Below, in pieces: positions 9,814 to 23,825 of a DNA stretch of 64,000 bases. The translations under genes were made by a program, and so were the position numbers. Source of the DNA: Phaeobacter gallaeciensis DSM 26640. GTDB taxonomy: Bacteria; Pseudomonadota; Alphaproteobacteria; Rhodobacterales; Rhodobacteraceae. The notes under the pieces were generated by a model, which was not told where the DNA came from, searched no databases, and saw nothing but the letters and a program-made list of their open reading frames with translations. The DNA lies in assembly GCF_000511385.1 (NCBI RefSeq), contig NC_023137.1:875001-939000 (forward strand), in the 5' to 3' direction. The stretch's first letter is position 1. Each line of letters starts with the position of its first letter.

Positions 9814-10995
9814 ATGGCGCAGCCAGACCGCGAAAGCAGGCCGCAGTTTTCCCAACCGGTACGCCAGATCATCATGATGCTGATTGCCCTTGGGCTGTCG
9901 GGGGTTGGGGCCTTTGTGGCGCTGCCGCGGGTCCTGCCGGTTTTTGAGGCCAATCCCTGGCTTAACGGGTTTATCCTGCTGGTGTTTGTCTTTGGTGTGA
10001 TGGCCTGTTTCTGGCAGGTGCTGCAGCTGATCGGGTCGGTGCGCTGGATCGAAGGGTTCGCCGCCGGGGTGACCAGTGATGATGATCGCCCGCCGTCGAT
10101 GCTGGCGCCGCTGGCCTCGCTGTTGCGCTCACGGGGCGCGCGGATGCAGCTGGGGTCCTCGTCGACCCGGTCGATCCTGGATTCCGTTGCCACGCGGATT
10201 GATGAAGAGCGCGAAATTACGCGTTACATCGTCAATCTATTGATTTTTCTCGGCCTTCTGGGGACCTTTTACGGTCTGGCGACCACAGTACCTGCGGTGG
10301 TGGATACCATTCGCAGCCTTGCCCCGCAGGAGGGGGAAGAGGGTATTGCGGTGTTCAATCGGCTGATGACCGGGCTTGAGGCGCAGCTGGGGGGCATGGG
10401 TGTTGCTTTTGCCTCATCATTGCTGGGGCTGGCAGGGTCGCTGATTGTTGGCCTGCTGGAGCTGTTTGCAGGTCATGGTCAGAACCGGTTCTACCGCGAG
10501 CTTGAGGAATGGCTTTCCTCCTTCACTCGGGTCAGTTTCTCCTCCGGTGAAGAGACAGGTGGCGGTGAAAACAGTGCGCTTGCTGGGGTGCTGGACAGTA
10601 TGACCGAGCAAATGGATGCGCTGCAGGCGATGTTCGTCCAATCATCCGAAGGGCGCGCCGGGGTGGATCAGAAGCTGTCCGCGCTGGTTGATGCGATCAC
10701 GGATATGAACCGGCGGCAGGATCAGTCCGAAGGCACCGCGCGCGCGCTTGAACGGGTGGCTGTCGGGCAGGAAGCCCTGACCGAGCTGATGCGTGCTCAG
10801 GGAGATGTCGGGCTGGACGCCGAAAGCCGGATGCGGCTGCGCTCCATCGATGTGCAGATGCTGCGTATCCTTGAGGAAATCTCCGCCGGACGTCAGGAAA
10901 GCCTTGCTGAATTGCGCAAAGATATCGACCTCTTGGTCAAAGCCTTTGCCAGACCACGTGGGTTGGGTCGCAGCGCGCGCGGGTCCGAGGATTAA
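9814..10995 (+). CDS. MotA/TolQ/ExbB-like proton-channel subunit
   Basis: A 393-residue inner-membrane protein. Transmembrane segments are visible at about residues 19-42, 50-72, 138-165 (YIVNLLIFLGLLGTFYGLATTVPAVV region) and 195-226. The last pair carries the GLLGTFYGL and GGMGVAFASSLLGLAGS motifs of the MotA/TolQ/ExbB pore. After residue 240 it is cytoplasmic and rich in heptad-like helices. The start follows CAGGAGCC at about 9799. Three bases separate it from the OmpA/MotB-like gene, so they form a two-subunit ion-driven complex by inference. No flagellar or ton/tol genes are nearby. Confidence 0.85.
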   Translation: MAQPDRESRPQFSQPVRQIIMMLIALGLSGVGAFVALPRVLPVFEANPWLNGFILLVFVFGVMACFWQVLQLIGSVRWIEGFAAGVTSDDDRPPSMLAPLASLLRSRGARMQLGSSSTRSILDSVATRIDEEREITRYIVNLLIFLGLLGTFYGLATTVPAVVDTIRSLAPQEGEEGIAVFNRLMTGLEAQLGGMGVAFASSLLGLAGSLIVGLLELFAGHGQNRFYRELEEWLSSFTRVSFSSGEETGGGENSALAGVLDSMTEQMDALQAMFVQSSEGRAGVDQKLSALVDAITDMNRRQDQSEGTARALERVAVGQEALTELMRAQGDVGLDAESRMRLRSIDVQMLRILEEISAGRQESLAELRKDIDLLVKAFARPRGLGRSARGSED

Positions 10996-10998
10996 GCC

Positions 10999-12966
10999 AT
11001 GGCTTTGTCACGTCGCACCGGACAGCGTTTTCAGGCCTCGATCTGGCCGGGATTCGTAGATGCGATGACCGGTTTGCTGCTGGTCTTGATGTTCCTCCTG
11101 ACCATTTTCATGGTGGTCCAGTTTGTCCTGCGAGAGACGATTTCCGGGCAGGAAAGCCAGCTGGATGAGCTGGCAGCAGAAGTCGGGGCGCTCGCTGATG
11201 CTCTGGGCCTCGAAGAACGTGCGAACAGTCAATTGCAGGCGCGGCTTGGGGCGCTGTCGGCCACGCTTGGAACCACCCAGGGTGCGTTGGAAACAGCAGA
11301 GGCAGACCTTGCAGCTGCGCGGGGCGAGATCAGCGATTTTGAGGCGCAGGTCGCCCAGTTGCTGCTGCAACAGCAGGACGCCAACGCCACCATCCGTGAT
11401 CTGACCGCAGAGCGGGCAGCGCTGCAGGCGGCACAGAGCGATCTGGAAGGCGAGCGGGACGCGCTGTCGCAGGCTCTTGCGGCCAGTCGCGATGAAATCG
11501 ATGCCCAGACAGAGGCTGCGCGCCTTGCCGCAGCCAAGCGGGAGGCGCTGGAAGCGCTTGTTGCTGATCTCGAAGGGCAGGCGTCTGAGGCAAGTGCAGC
11601 AGCTTCGCAGTTGGAAGCGGAGCTGACCGATGCAGAGGCTGCACGTCTTGCGGAGGCGGCTGCCGCAGAGGCGCTGCGAAATCGCTTGAAGACAGCAGAC
11701 GCGGAATTGACGGCGATGACACTGGCCCTGGAAGAACAGCGTCAGGCCGCGGAAGATACGCTGACGTTGCTGGCGGCCGCGGAAACCGCCAAGGAGCAAT
11801 TGGATGCGCAGTTGGCGGACGTGTTAGACGCGCTGGATGTCGCAAAGGTGGCAAACGCGGACCGTGACGCATTGGCCGAGCGCTTGACCCGCGTTCTCGC
11901 ACAGTTGGAAACCGCGCAGATCAACGCCGATTCACAGGTTGCCGCACTGCAGGCAGAGCTGGAGCAGCTTCGTGAGAGCCGCGACGCGGCAACCTCTGAG
12001 TTGGAAAATACAGCAACAGAACAGGCTGAAACGGAACAGCGTCTGCTGGAGGCCCTGTCTCAGCTGGAACAGGCCAATGCAGCGGCTGCTGACCGGGAGG
12101 TGCTGCAACAACGCCTGCTTGCAGCGCTGACTGAGGGCGAAGAGCGGGCCGCGGAAACCGCAGATCTGGCCAGCCTCGCCGAACAGCGCGCGGCCCTCTT
12201 GGCACAGGCCCGCGAGAGCCTCAGCACGGAGCAGGCGGTGTCAGAGGAGGCGCAGCGACAGACGGCACTTCTCAACCAACAGGTTGCGGCGCTGCGAGAG
12301 CAGCTCGGTGGGTTGCAGGCGCTGCTGGATGACTACAAGGCCCGTGACGCCGCACAATCGGTGCAGATGCAAAATCTCGGTCAGGATCTGAACGCCGCAC
12401 TGGCGCGGGCCGCTGCCGAGGAACGCCGCCGCCGTCTGCTGGAAGAAAGTGAGCGTAAGCGACTGGAAGCCGAGGCCGAACAGCTGAGCAGCAAGGCCCA
12501 GGATCTGGAGCAATACCGCTCGGAATTCTTCGGCCGCCTGCGGGATGTCCTGGGCAACCAGGAAGGGGTGCGGATCGAGGGGGATCGCTTTGTCTTTGCC
12601 TCTGAGGTGTTGTTTGCCCCGGGGAGCGCGGATTTGTCGCCGGTCGGGCGGGCGGAAATTGGCAAGGTCGCCGGTATCCTGCAGGCTGTTGCGGCGGCAA
12701 TCCCGCCGGAGATCAACTGGATCATCCGTGTGGATGGTCACACCGATGACACGCCGCTTGGTATCCATCCGAAATTTGCCGACAACTGGGAGCTAAGCCA
12801 GGGACGCGCCCTGTCGGTTGTGCGCTATATGGTGCAGGCGCTGGGCATTCCGCCCGAGCGCCTGTCTGCCAATGGGTTTGGTGAGTATCAGCCGGTGAAC
12901 CCTGCACAGACTGCGGCGGCCCGGGCGCAAAATCGTCGGATTGAGCTGAAGTTCACCGAACGCTGA
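10999..12966 (+). CDS. MotB/OmpA-like protein with long coiled coil
   Basis: A 655-residue partner of the preceding channel protein. One transmembrane helix near residues 22-45 (GLLLVLMFLLTIFMVVQFVL) has Asp21 immediately before it, in the position of the proton-binding Asp of MotB/ExbD. Residues about 48-505 are almost uninterrupted Ala/Glu/Gln/Leu-rich coiled coil. The C-terminal 150 residues form an OmpA-type peptidoglycan-binding domain (VDGHTDDTPLG near 577, NWELSQGRALSVVRYM, SANGFGEYQPV, NRRIELKF). The length of the coil is far above that of flagellar MotB. A tethering or force-transmission role across the periplasm is inferred. Confidence 0.85.
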   Translation: MALSRRTGQRFQASIWPGFVDAMTGLLLVLMFLLTIFMVVQFVLRETISGQESQLDELAAEVGALADALGLEERANSQLQARLGALSATLGTTQGALETAEADLAAARGEISDFEAQVAQLLLQQQDANATIRDLTAERAALQAAQSDLEGERDALSQALAASRDEIDAQTEAARLAAAKREALEALVADLEGQASEASAAASQLEAELTDAEAARLAEAAAAEALRNRLKTADAELTAMTLALEEQRQAAEDTLTLLAAAETAKEQLDAQLADVLDALDVAKVANADRDALAERLTRVLAQLETAQINADSQVAALQAELEQLRESRDAATSELENTATEQAETEQRLLEALSQLEQANAAAADREVLQQRLLAALTEGEERAAETADLASLAEQRAALLAQARESLSTEQAVSEEAQRQTALLNQQVAALREQLGGLQALLDDYKARDAAQSVQMQNLGQDLNAALARAAAEERRRRLLEESERKRLEAEAEQLSSKAQDLEQYRSEFFGRLRDVLGNQEGVRIEGDRFVFASEVLFAPGSADLSPVGRAEIGKVAGILQAVAAAIPPEINWIIRVDGHTDDTPLGIHPKFADNWELSQGRALSVVRYMVQALGIPPERLSANGFGEYQPVNPAQTAAARAQNRRIELKFTER

Positions 12967-12976
12967 CGGCGCTGTG

Positions 12977-13561
12977 TTATCGCCTTGTCGCTCTGCCCTC
13001 TGGTCCCGCAGTTGCGAGCGCTGAGCGTTGTTTTCGCCGCGCTGACAGGCGGGATATCAGCGCCTTCGCCTCGGTCGGTGGTTCCTGCTCAATCCGCCTG
13101 TAGTTGCTGCCATCTCGCTGACGCGTCAGCAGTCCGCAGGAAATCATGGTCCGGCGTAAGGTTGCGGGGTCCTCAAACTCATGTTCTGCCAGCAGGAGTC
13201 TGTTCACTTCCGTCTCGGGCATTGGTGTGTCGGGCGGGAACACCGCCCAAAGACCAAAGAGCGCGAGCGTCTGCACCGCCCGTCGGGAGGGCCAGCGCAG
13301 CAGTCGCCCCGAAGCATCAAATTGGGTGAGTGTGCGTTCAATCAGCCGGTGATCAGCGGAGGGCGCCGTATTGGCCTGCGCCAGACGTCCGGCAGCGGCC
13401 TGAACGGCGCGCTGATGTTGCAGGTTCTGAAATCCGGCCGCGCGCGCCAGCATATTCATCAGCGTCAGATGGGGTGGACTGGCCTCCCCCAGTTGACGGG
13501 CCAGAGCTCGGGAGAAATGCGACAGGTCATCGACCTGTAAGGGAATAGATTTGCGGGTCAT
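12977..13561 (-). CDS. DUF2087-domain protein
   Basis: A 194-residue protein. The C-terminal half matches DUF2087: WPSRRAVQTLALFGLWAVFP, then ETEVNRLLLAEHEFEDPATL and RRTMISCGLLTRQRDGSNYR, a winged-helix-like module often found in small regulators. The first 90 residues are helical and unassigned. The start MTRKSIPL at 13561 was chosen over an upstream Met because of the better N-terminus. It converges on the coiled-coil gene with only 10 bp between. Regulatory function is plausible but not shown. Confidence 0.75.
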   Translation of the reverse strand: MTRKSIPLQVDDLSHFSRALARQLGEASPPHLTLMNMLARAAGFQNLQHQRAVQAAAGRLAQANTAPSADHRLIERTLTQFDASGRLLRWPSRRAVQTLALFGLWAVFPPDTPMPETEVNRLLLAEHEFEDPATLRRTMISCGLLTRQRDGSNYRRIEQEPPTEAKALISRLSARRKQRSALATAGPEGRATRR

Positions 13562-13760
13562 ATTGCATCCAATTGGCGCCCGTCCTGGTCGTTGGTCGCT
13601 GGCTTGACGACGCGGCGCCATCTGCAATGGAAACCGTTCGATTGGATGGCAGGTTTAGCTCTCCCATGCGGGAGCAGCGACGCCTCGGTGTCTGCCGACC
13701 GCGACCGTAGACTAGCGCGTAGCCAAGGCGAGGCCAAGAGGGCTTCGCTTTGGCCCATCC

Positions 13761-14726
13761 TTATTCGACGGTCATGTCCTGCTGATGGTCATCAATGATC
13801 TCTCCGTCACGCAGCAGCGTCGCCGTGGCGGAGTAGCGACCGGGTTGGAGCCCGGCACCGTGGATCCGCTTGCCCGCTGCGCGGAACAATTGCGCCTGAG
13901 TTTTCTCCAACCGCTCAGTCTGCTCCAGCACGGGGCCGTCCGGCCCGTCGATCCGTAGCATCAGCTGATCACCACTGCGCGCGCCGAAGGCATAGGCCCA
14001 AAAAACCAATGCGCCTGACCCGGCGGGCAGGGGAGCCTGATCCGCTGTTCCGGCCTTGATGGCGGGAAATTTCGGGACATGATCGGCAAATCCACTGCCC
14101 AGAAACCCGCCAGCCTGATAGGTGATATCGTCTGCCCAGAGCGGTGTGCCTATGTCTGCACCGCAACCTCGCTCCATGCGGGGGCCGAACGGATCAACCG
14201 TCTTGCCGTCCTTGCGCACAGAGAGGTGCAAATGCGGGAATTGTGTGCTGCCAGAAAGGCCGATTTCTCCCAAAGGGGTGCCTGCAGTCACCTTGTCTCC
14301 CGACTTCACAAGAATGGAGCCGCGTTTCATATGGCAGTATTGGGTTTCCCAACCATCCCCGTGACGCAGCAGAACCCCATTGCCGCATTCGCGGCCCTTA
14401 ATGGCAGGATCGCCGGGGCCGGTGGAATAGCGGTCTTCCATCCCGTCGCGGCTACCGGCCACGGTGCCATCTGCGGCGGCGAATACGGTGACGCCAGCAT
14501 CCATATCGCTCAGGTAGGGCAGGGCAATGTCTGTGCCCTTGTGCCCATCGTAGGTAAGCGGATTGCAGGTGAAATCCTGTGTCGCCGGCCCCAACGCGCG
14601 GTCAACATATTGCTGGATCTGGCAGCTGTCGCCCAAAGTACAATCAACGGGCCAATCCAGAACGAGATCGCTCGCCGCGACGGGCGCGGCGAGCGATGAG
14701 ATAAATGCAAAAGGCAAGAGCCGCAT
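13761..14726 (-). CDS. M23-family metallopeptidase, exported
   Basis: A 321-residue LytM-type peptidase with a signal peptide (MRLLPFAFISSLAAPVAA). The zinc ligands are visible: His62 and Asp66 in HKGTD, and His165/His167 in FPHLHLSV. The domain is interrupted by Cys-containing insertions (CNPLTYDG, GRECGNGVLL) typical of the Rhodobacteraceae group. The last 100 residues form an additional beta-rich region. It probably cleaves peptidoglycan cross-bridges or activates amidases. It starts 4 bp after the clpA stop, so it is likely co-transcribed with clpA. Confidence 0.9.
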   Translation of the reverse strand: MRLLPFAFISSLAAPVAASDLVLDWPVDCTLGDSCQIQQYVDRALGPATQDFTCNPLTYDGHKGTDIALPYLSDMDAGVTVFAAADGTVAGSRDGMEDRYSTGPGDPAIKGRECGNGVLLRHGDGWETQYCHMKRGSILVKSGDKVTAGTPLGEIGLSGSTQFPHLHLSVRKDGKTVDPFGPRMERGCGADIGTPLWADDITYQAGGFLGSGFADHVPKFPAIKAGTADQAPLPAGSGALVFWAYAFGARSGDQLMLRIDGPDGPVLEQTERLEKTQAQLFRAAGKRIHGAGLQPGRYSATATLLRDGEIIDDHQQDMTVE

Positions 14727-14730
14727 CGGG

Positions 14731-17052
14731 TTACTCGGCCGTCAGAAGGGGCGGCTTGTCTCCCGAGATGCGCGGTTTGGCTGGGCCTTCGATCCTGAGA
14801 TCCAGTTTGCCATCCTTGATGCCGACCTTAACAAGACCACCTTTGGCGAGTTTGCCGAACAGCAGCTCCTCGGCCAGTGGTTTCTTGATGTGCTCCTGAA
14901 TGACGCGGCCCAGAGGGCGGGCGCCCATCCGGTCATCATAGCCCTTGTCCGCAAGCCATTCGGCGGCCTTGCGGGTCAGCTCGATCGAGACATTGCGATC
15001 CATCAGCTGGGCTTCCAACTGCAGGACGAACTTCTCGACAACTTGCAGGATCACATCCTTGGGCAGCGGTGCGAAGGAGATGACCGCGTCCAGACGGTTG
15101 CGGAATTCCGGCGTGAAGGTCCGTTCAATCGCGGCGGTGTCCTCGCCCTCGCGCCGGTCACGGCCGAAGCCAATGGCCGCCTTTGCCTGTTCGGAAGCGC
15201 CGGCATTCGAGGTCATGATCAGCACCACGTTGCGGAAATTCACCGTGCGACCGTTGTGGTCGGTCAGCTGGCCATTGTCCATCACCTGCAACAGGATGTT
15301 GAAGACATCCGGGTGCGCCTTCTCGATTTCATCCAGCAGAAGTACACAATGGGGATGTTGATCGACACCATCGGTCAACAGGCCACCCTGATCGAAACCG
15401 ACATAGCCCGGAGGCGCGCCGATCAGGCGGGAGACCGCGTGTTTCTCCATGTACTCCGACATGTCAAACCGCAGCAGCTCTACGCCAAGCGTATCGGCGA
15501 GTTGCTTGGCCACCTCGGTCTTGCCGACACCGGTGGGGCCTGCAAAGAGGTAGTTGCCGATGGGTTTTTCCGGCTCACGCAGGCCCGCCCGCGCCAGTTT
15601 GATGGCACTGGACAGGGCATCAATTGCGGCGTCCTGACCGAACACCACCCGTTTTAGCGAGCGTTCCAGATCCTTCAGCACTTCGGCATCGTCCTTGGAG
15701 ACATTCTTCGGCGGGATTCGGGCGATTTTGGCGACAACGGCCTCGATCTCCTTGACGCCGATGGTCTTGCGGCGCTTGCTTTCCACCACCAGATGCTGGG
15801 CGGCGCCTGCCTCATCAATGACGTCAATGGCCTTGTCCGGCAGTTTGCGATCATTGATGTAGCGGGCCGACAGTTCGACCGCAGATTTGATCGCATCGCT
15901 GGTAAAGCGGATGCCGTGATGCTCCTCGAAATAGGGCTTCAACCCCTTCAGGATCTCGATGGAATCTTCAACCGAAGGCTCATTCACGTCGATTTTCTGG
16001 AACCGGCGCGACAGGGCGCGGTCTTTCTCAAAATGCTGACGGAATTCCTTATAGGTGGTGGATCCCATGGTGCGCAGCTTGCCGCCCTGAAGGGCGGGCT
16101 TCAGCAGGTTAGAGGCGTCCATCGCGCCACCAGATGTTGCCCCAGCGCCAATCACGGTGTGGATCTCATCGATAAACAGCACTGCGTCGGGGTGATCTTC
16201 CAGCTCGGTCACCACGGCTTTCAGGCGTTCCTCAAAGTCACCGCGATAGCGGGTGCCTGCCAGCAGCGCGCCCATGTCGAGCGAGTAGATGGTGGTTTCC
16301 GACAAGACCTCAGGGGTTTCACCAGCGACAATCTTGCGCGCGAGACCTTCGGCGATGGCGGTTTTGCCAACCCCGGGATCGCCGACCAGTAGGGGGTTGT
16401 TTTTGCGACGGCGGCACAGCACCTGAATGCAGCGCTCAACCTCGTGGCTTCGCCCGATCAGAGGGTCAATGTCACCTTCGCGGGATTTCTCATTGAGATC
16501 GACGCAGTATTTCGCCAGCGCGCTCTCTTTCTTGTCGCCCTCGGTGGTTGGCTGAGGTTCATCCTCGACTTCCGGGGAGCCGGAGACCGGGCGGGATTCA
16601 CCAAAAGCCGGATCCTTGGCTACGCCATGGGCAATGAAGTTCACCGCATCATAGCGGGTCATGTCCTGATCCTGCAGGAAATAGGCTGCGTCGCTCTCAC
16701 GCTCGGCGAAGATGGCCACCAGAACATTTGCACCTGTGACCTCAGTCCGGCCGGAGCTTTGTACATGGATGGCGGCGCGTTGGATCACGCGCTGAAAGGC
16801 AGCGGTTGGAACCGCTTCTGAGCCGTCGATATCAGTGACCAGATTGGCGAGATCCTCATCGACAAATTCGACAAGGGTCGCGCGCAACTCGGTGAGGTCC
16901 ACGCTGCAGGCGCGCATAACGCGTGACGCCTCAGGCTCGTCCAGCAGGGCAAGCAGCAGGTGTTCCAGGGTTGCGAATTCGTGACGCCGTTCGTTTGCCA
17001 GCGCAAGCGCGGCGTGAATGGCCTGTTCCAAAGTGCTCGAGAATGAAGGCAC
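14731..17052 (-). CDS. clpA: ATP-dependent Clp protease ATPase ClpA
   Basis: A 773-residue Hsp100 unfoldase that feeds ClpP. It has an N-terminal Clp repeat domain (residues 1-145), AAA1 with Walker A GDPGVGKT and Walker [19 protein letters not shown], and AAA2 with GPTGVGKT and [13 protein letters not shown]. There is no ClpB-type middle coiled coil, and the IGF-type ClpP loop appears as [14 protein letters not shown]. clpS is not adjacent upstream, unlike in many bacteria; a GloB-like gene lies there instead, 182 bp away. Confidence 0.96.
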   Translation of the reverse strand: MPSFSSTLEQAIHAALALANERRHEFATLEHLLLALLDEPEASRVMRACSVDLTELRATLVEFVDEDLANLVTDIDGSEAVPTAAFQRVIQRAAIHVQSSGRTEVTGANVLVAIFAERESDAAYFLQDQDMTRYDAVNFIAHGVAKDPAFGESRPVSGSPEVEDEPQPTTEGDKKESALAKYCVDLNEKSREGDIDPLIGRSHEVERCIQVLCRRRKNNPLLVGDPGVGKTAIAEGLARKIVAGETPEVLSETTIYSLDMGALLAGTRYRGDFEERLKAVVTELEDHPDAVLFIDEIHTVIGAGATSGGAMDASNLLKPALQGGKLRTMGSTTYKEFRQHFEKDRALSRRFQKIDVNEPSVEDSIEILKGLKPYFEEHHGIRFTSDAIKSAVELSARYINDRKLPDKAIDVIDEAGAAQHLVVESKRRKTIGVKEIEAVVAKIARIPPKNVSKDDAEVLKDLERSLKRVVFGQDAAIDALSSAIKLARAGLREPEKPIGNYLFAGPTGVGKTEVAKQLADTLGVELLRFDMSEYMEKHAVSRLIGAPPGYVGFDQGGLLTDGVDQHPHCVLLLDEIEKAHPDVFNILLQVMDNGQLTDHNGRTVNFRNVVLIMTSNAGASEQAKAAIGFGRDRREGEDTAAIERTFTPEFRNRLDAVISFAPLPKDVILQVVEKFVLQLEAQLMDRNVSIELTRKAAEWLADKGYDDRMGARPLGRVIQEHIKKPLAEELLFGKLAKGGLVKVGIKDGKLDLRIEGPAKPRISGDKPPLLTAE

Positions 17053-17234
17053 GGGCGTGCTCCTCTTGGTCTTGGGTTGGCGGTGAGGCTGCGGGACGGA
17101 TGCCTAGCCTTCCACAGTCCAACCATGTCCTGATAGTATTAGAGTTTGGTTGATAGTTGCCCGGCTTCAAGTTCTTTCTTGCAATTTCTTGTCACATTTA
17201 TCGTGACTGTGCCGTGAAAAGGGGCCTGGCACGG

Positions 17235-18008
17235 TCAAAACTTGTCCTTCCGGGTCCGAATTTCGGCGAAGACTGCTGCCGCCGAGGCGTCCGGCATTCC
17301 AACCGCGGTCTTCAGGCTGTCGAGATGTGCCCGCAGGAAGGGGTTAGTGTCCAGTTCGTCCTGCAACCGCGAGGGCACGGTTGGCAGATCATCGGCGCGG
17401 GCGGCATCAATGGCTGTGCAGCGGCGTTGCAGCGCGGCGTTATCCGGCTCGATTGTGAGTGCGAAGCGGGCATTGGACTGGGTATACTCATGGCCGGAAT
17501 AGACCGTCGTGTCTCCCGGCAGGGCTGCGAGTTTCTGCAGGCTCTGCCACATTTGTTCCGGTGTTCCCTCAAACAAGCGGCCACATCCCAGCGCCATCAG
17601 GCTGTCTGCGGTGAAGAGTGCGGCGGCATTCGGGACGTGAAAGGCGATATGACCAACCGTATGCCCGGAAACATCCAGCACGCGGACGTCATGGCCAAGG
17701 CAGGTGAAACTGTCGCCTTCTACCACTTCCAGGTCCAGCTCGGGCAGGCGATGGGCGTCAGCCTTGGCTCCGATGATTTGTGGGTCATAGGCGGCGCGCA
17801 GCTCCGCAACGCCGTCAATGTGATCCCAGTGATGATGCGTGAGCAAGATCTGATCCAACCCCCAGCCGCGGCGGTCCAGTTCGGCGCGAATGGCGGTGGC
17901 TTCGGGCGCATCCACCAGCGCGGTCTGACTGCTGTCGGCATTGTGCAGCAAAAAGGCATAGTTGTCGGAGAGACAGGGCAGGGTAACGATCTCAAGGGGC
18001 ATGGTCAT
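17235..18008 (-). CDS. gloB: hydroxyacylglutathione hydrolase (glyoxalase II)
   Basis: A 257-residue metallo-beta-lactamase-fold enzyme that hydrolyses S-D-lactoylglutathione in methylglyoxal detoxification. The metal site is THHHWDHIDG (His58, His60, Asp62, His63), with GHTVGHIAFHV and SGHEYTQSNARFAL downstream, the latter diagnostic for GloB. The first of two adjacent ATGs (18008) is given; 18002 is equally possible. It is divergent from the methyltransferase gene (66 bp), so both promoters lie in that gap. Confidence 0.94.
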   Translation of the reverse strand: MTMPLEIVTLPCLSDNYAFLLHNADSSQTALVDAPEATAIRAELDRRGWGLDQILLTHHHWDHIDGVAELRAAYDPQIIGAKADAHRLPELDLEVVEGDSFTCLGHDVRVLDVSGHTVGHIAFHVPNAAALFTADSLMALGCGRLFEGTPEQMWQSLQKLAALPGDTTVYSGHEYTQSNARFALTIEPDNAALQRRCTAIDAARADDLPTVPSRLQDELDTNPFLRAHLDSLKTAVGMPDASAAAVFAEIRTRKDKF

Positions 18009-18073
18009 TCGCTTCTCGATGGGTAAACTGACGGCGACTGGCCTCAGATTGGCCCAAGCAACGGACGCCCGCA

Positions 18074-18820
18074 ATGCATCTTGATGTTCAGGATCTGAGG
18101 AATTTCTATTATCGCAGCACCCTGGGGCGGGCAGCGCAGGCGTCAATCCGTGGGCGGCTGCTCGAATTATGGCCCGAAGCGGCGGGACAGACGGTTGCGG
18201 GCTTTGGCTTTGCCGCACCATTGCTGCGCCCCTATCTGGCCGAGGCGCGACGGGTCATGGCATTGATGCCGGGGCCGCAGGGGGTGATGCAATGGCCTGC
18301 GGGACTGCCCAATGTTTCGGTTCTCTGCGAGGAGACAGCCTGGCCGATTGAAACCGGACATGTCGACCGGCTGGTGTTGTTGCACGGGCTTGAGACCTCG
18401 GATCGGCCGTCGCATCTTCTGGAGGAATGCTGGCGGGTGCTTGGTCCCGGCGGGCGAGCCGTGTTTGTTGTGCCCAATCGCGCAGGCCTTTGGGCGCGGT
18501 CGGATGTGACGCCGTTCGGGTTTGGGCGGCCCTATACGCTGAGCCAGGTGGAAAATCAGCTGCGGCTGCATCAGTTCACCGTAGAGCGGCATTCTGCGGC
18601 GCTCTATCTGCCGCCCAGTCAGCGCCGCTTTTGGCTGAAATCCGGCCCATTGTTTGAACGTATGGGCGACCGGTTGCCGGCGATGCTGGGGGGCGGCGTG
18701 TTTCTTGTTGAGGTCAGCAAGCAGGTGCATCCCCAGCGCGGCGAGATGACCCGGCTGCGACCGCCCAGTCCGATCCGGGTGCTGGAAGGGTTGTCCAACC
18801 CGCTCCCGGAGCCGGCTTGA
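18074..18820 (+). CDS. class I SAM-dependent methyltransferase
   Basis: A 248-residue protein of the methyltransferase-11 type. The SAM site is degenerate at the first loop ([16 protein letters not shown] instead of a Gly-rich motif), followed by [40 protein letters not shown], which is the typical post-I to motif III region. The substrate is unknown. Divergence from gloB is a conserved-looking arrangement in this group, but that is recollection rather than observation. Confidence 0.8.
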   Translation: MHLDVQDLRNFYYRSTLGRAAQASIRGRLLELWPEAAGQTVAGFGFAAPLLRPYLAEARRVMALMPGPQGVMQWPAGLPNVSVLCEETAWPIETGHVDRLVLLHGLETSDRPSHLLEECWRVLGPGGRAVFVVPNRAGLWARSDVTPFGFGRPYTLSQVENQLRLHQFTVERHSAALYLPPSQRRFWLKSGPLFERMGDRLPAMLGGGVFLVEVSKQVHPQRGEMTRLRPPSPIRVLEGLSNPLPEPA

Positions 18821-19373
18821 GCCAACGCAACGTCTCGGACCTGATCAGCAGGGTGGGTTTCTACCTTGGTTGACCATGGGTCGCCAGCGCAGGACGCTGC
18901 GTCGCGGGCGCCTTGGGCTGGACAGGCGGCGGAAATTCGGGCGGTCTCAAATAGGCAGGTCTTAATCTTGGTGCGGCGAATGGCGTGACGTTACGGGAGC
19001 CGACGCTGGGCAGTTGGCGGCTTGATTCCCCGCTGATGGTTCAAAATCGCGCTTTCAGCGCTCATTTTCGACGGTTTGGAGGTTTTTTCACCTGCAAGGC
19101 GTGTTTTTTGCTGATTTGGAATCGCAAAATTGACCCCTAAAGTTGGTTTTTTTGACGCATGTTCTGTCGTTTCATCGGGCGTTATCGTCTAATCATTTGA
19201 AAACGCTTATAACTTCCTTTTTCACCCTGCCGTCCAAGGCAGTTGATAGGTTGCCAACGCTCTGCTACATCCACGCTGATTTTGACGCCCCACCAAATTG
19301 TGGGGAGACCTCACGCCCCCGGACGCCGCCTGCACTAGGTCAGCCAACCGGGGCCAATATCGGAAGGGTGGAC
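18821..19373. other. intergenic region upstream of atpHAGDC
   Basis: 553 bp without a convincing gene. The distal part is GC-rich and the part from about 19030 is T-rich. The ATP synthase promoter must lie here: TTGATA at 19243-19248 and TACATC at 19266-19271, 17 bp apart, form a weak candidate about 100 bp before atpH. No terminator for the upstream methyltransferase was recognised. Confidence 0.4.
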
Positions 19374-19934
19374 GTGTCCGAACCAGCTTCGATCTCCGCA
19401 GGCATTGCCGCGCGCTATGCCACCGCGATCTTTGAGATCGCCGAAGAGAGCAAGGCGCTTGATAGCCTTGAAACCAGCATCAATGACCTGTCTGCCGCTT
19501 TGGCGGATAGTGAAGATCTCCGCGATCTGATCACGTCACCCCTGGTGTCGCGTCAGGAGCAGGGAACAGCGATCACCGCGATTGCCAAGAAAATGGGCCT
19601 GGACCCGGTTCTGAGCAATGCGCTGACGCTGATGGCCGAAAAGCGCCGCCTGTTTGTGCTGCCTGCGCTGCTTGACGCCCTGCGCGCACGCCTGGCCGAA
19701 ACCCGTGGTGAGATCACCGCCGATGTCACATCGGCCAAGGCGCTGACCAAGACCCAGAGCGAAAAGCTGGCCAAGACCTTGGCTGAGCGCACTGGCAAGA
19801 AGGTCGTAATCAATGCAACCGTCGATGAAAGCATCATTGGCGGTCTTGTCGTTAAAGTGGGCTCGAAGATGATCGACAACTCGATCCGCTCCAAGCTCAA
19901 CTCCCTACAGAACGCAATGAAAGAGGTCGGATAA
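19374..19934 (+). CDS. atpH: F1F0 ATP synthase subunit delta
   Basis: A 186-residue delta subunit, which connects the F1 head to the peripheral stalk. Features include SAGIAARYATAIFEIAEES at the N-terminus and the conserved C-terminal IIGGLVVKVGSKMIDNSIRSKL. The GTG at 19374 was chosen over upstream in-frame ATG codons because the family begins with (M)SEPASISAG-like sequence and a GGAAGGG ribosome-binding site precedes it. The stop codon is directly followed by the ATG of atpA. Confidence 0.96.
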   Translation: MSEPASISAGIAARYATAIFEIAEESKALDSLETSINDLSAALADSEDLRDLITSPLVSRQEQGTAITAIAKKMGLDPVLSNALTLMAEKRRLFVLPALLDALRARLAETRGEITADVTSAKALTKTQSEKLAKTLAERTGKKVVINATVDESIIGGLVVKVGSKMIDNSIRSKLNSLQNAMKEVG

Positions 19935-21473
<1,539 letters not shown>

Positions 21474-21487
21474 GGGGGGATCAGGCG

Positions 21488-23814
<2,327 letters not shown>

Positions 23815-23825
23815 GGAGGGCCCTG

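Noticed and set aside
9814-12966. Zorya anti-phage system (ZorA/ZorB-like pair)
   Set aside because: The channel/OmpA architecture is similar, but no helicase, zorC/D or zorE-type nuclease is next to it, and the coiled coil is on the wrong subunit for ZorA.
17191-17207. GTCAC-N7-GTGAC repeat upstream of clpA as a CRP/FNR site
   Set aside because: Arms are only 5 bp and match neither the CRP nor the FNR consensus well; kept out of the feature list.
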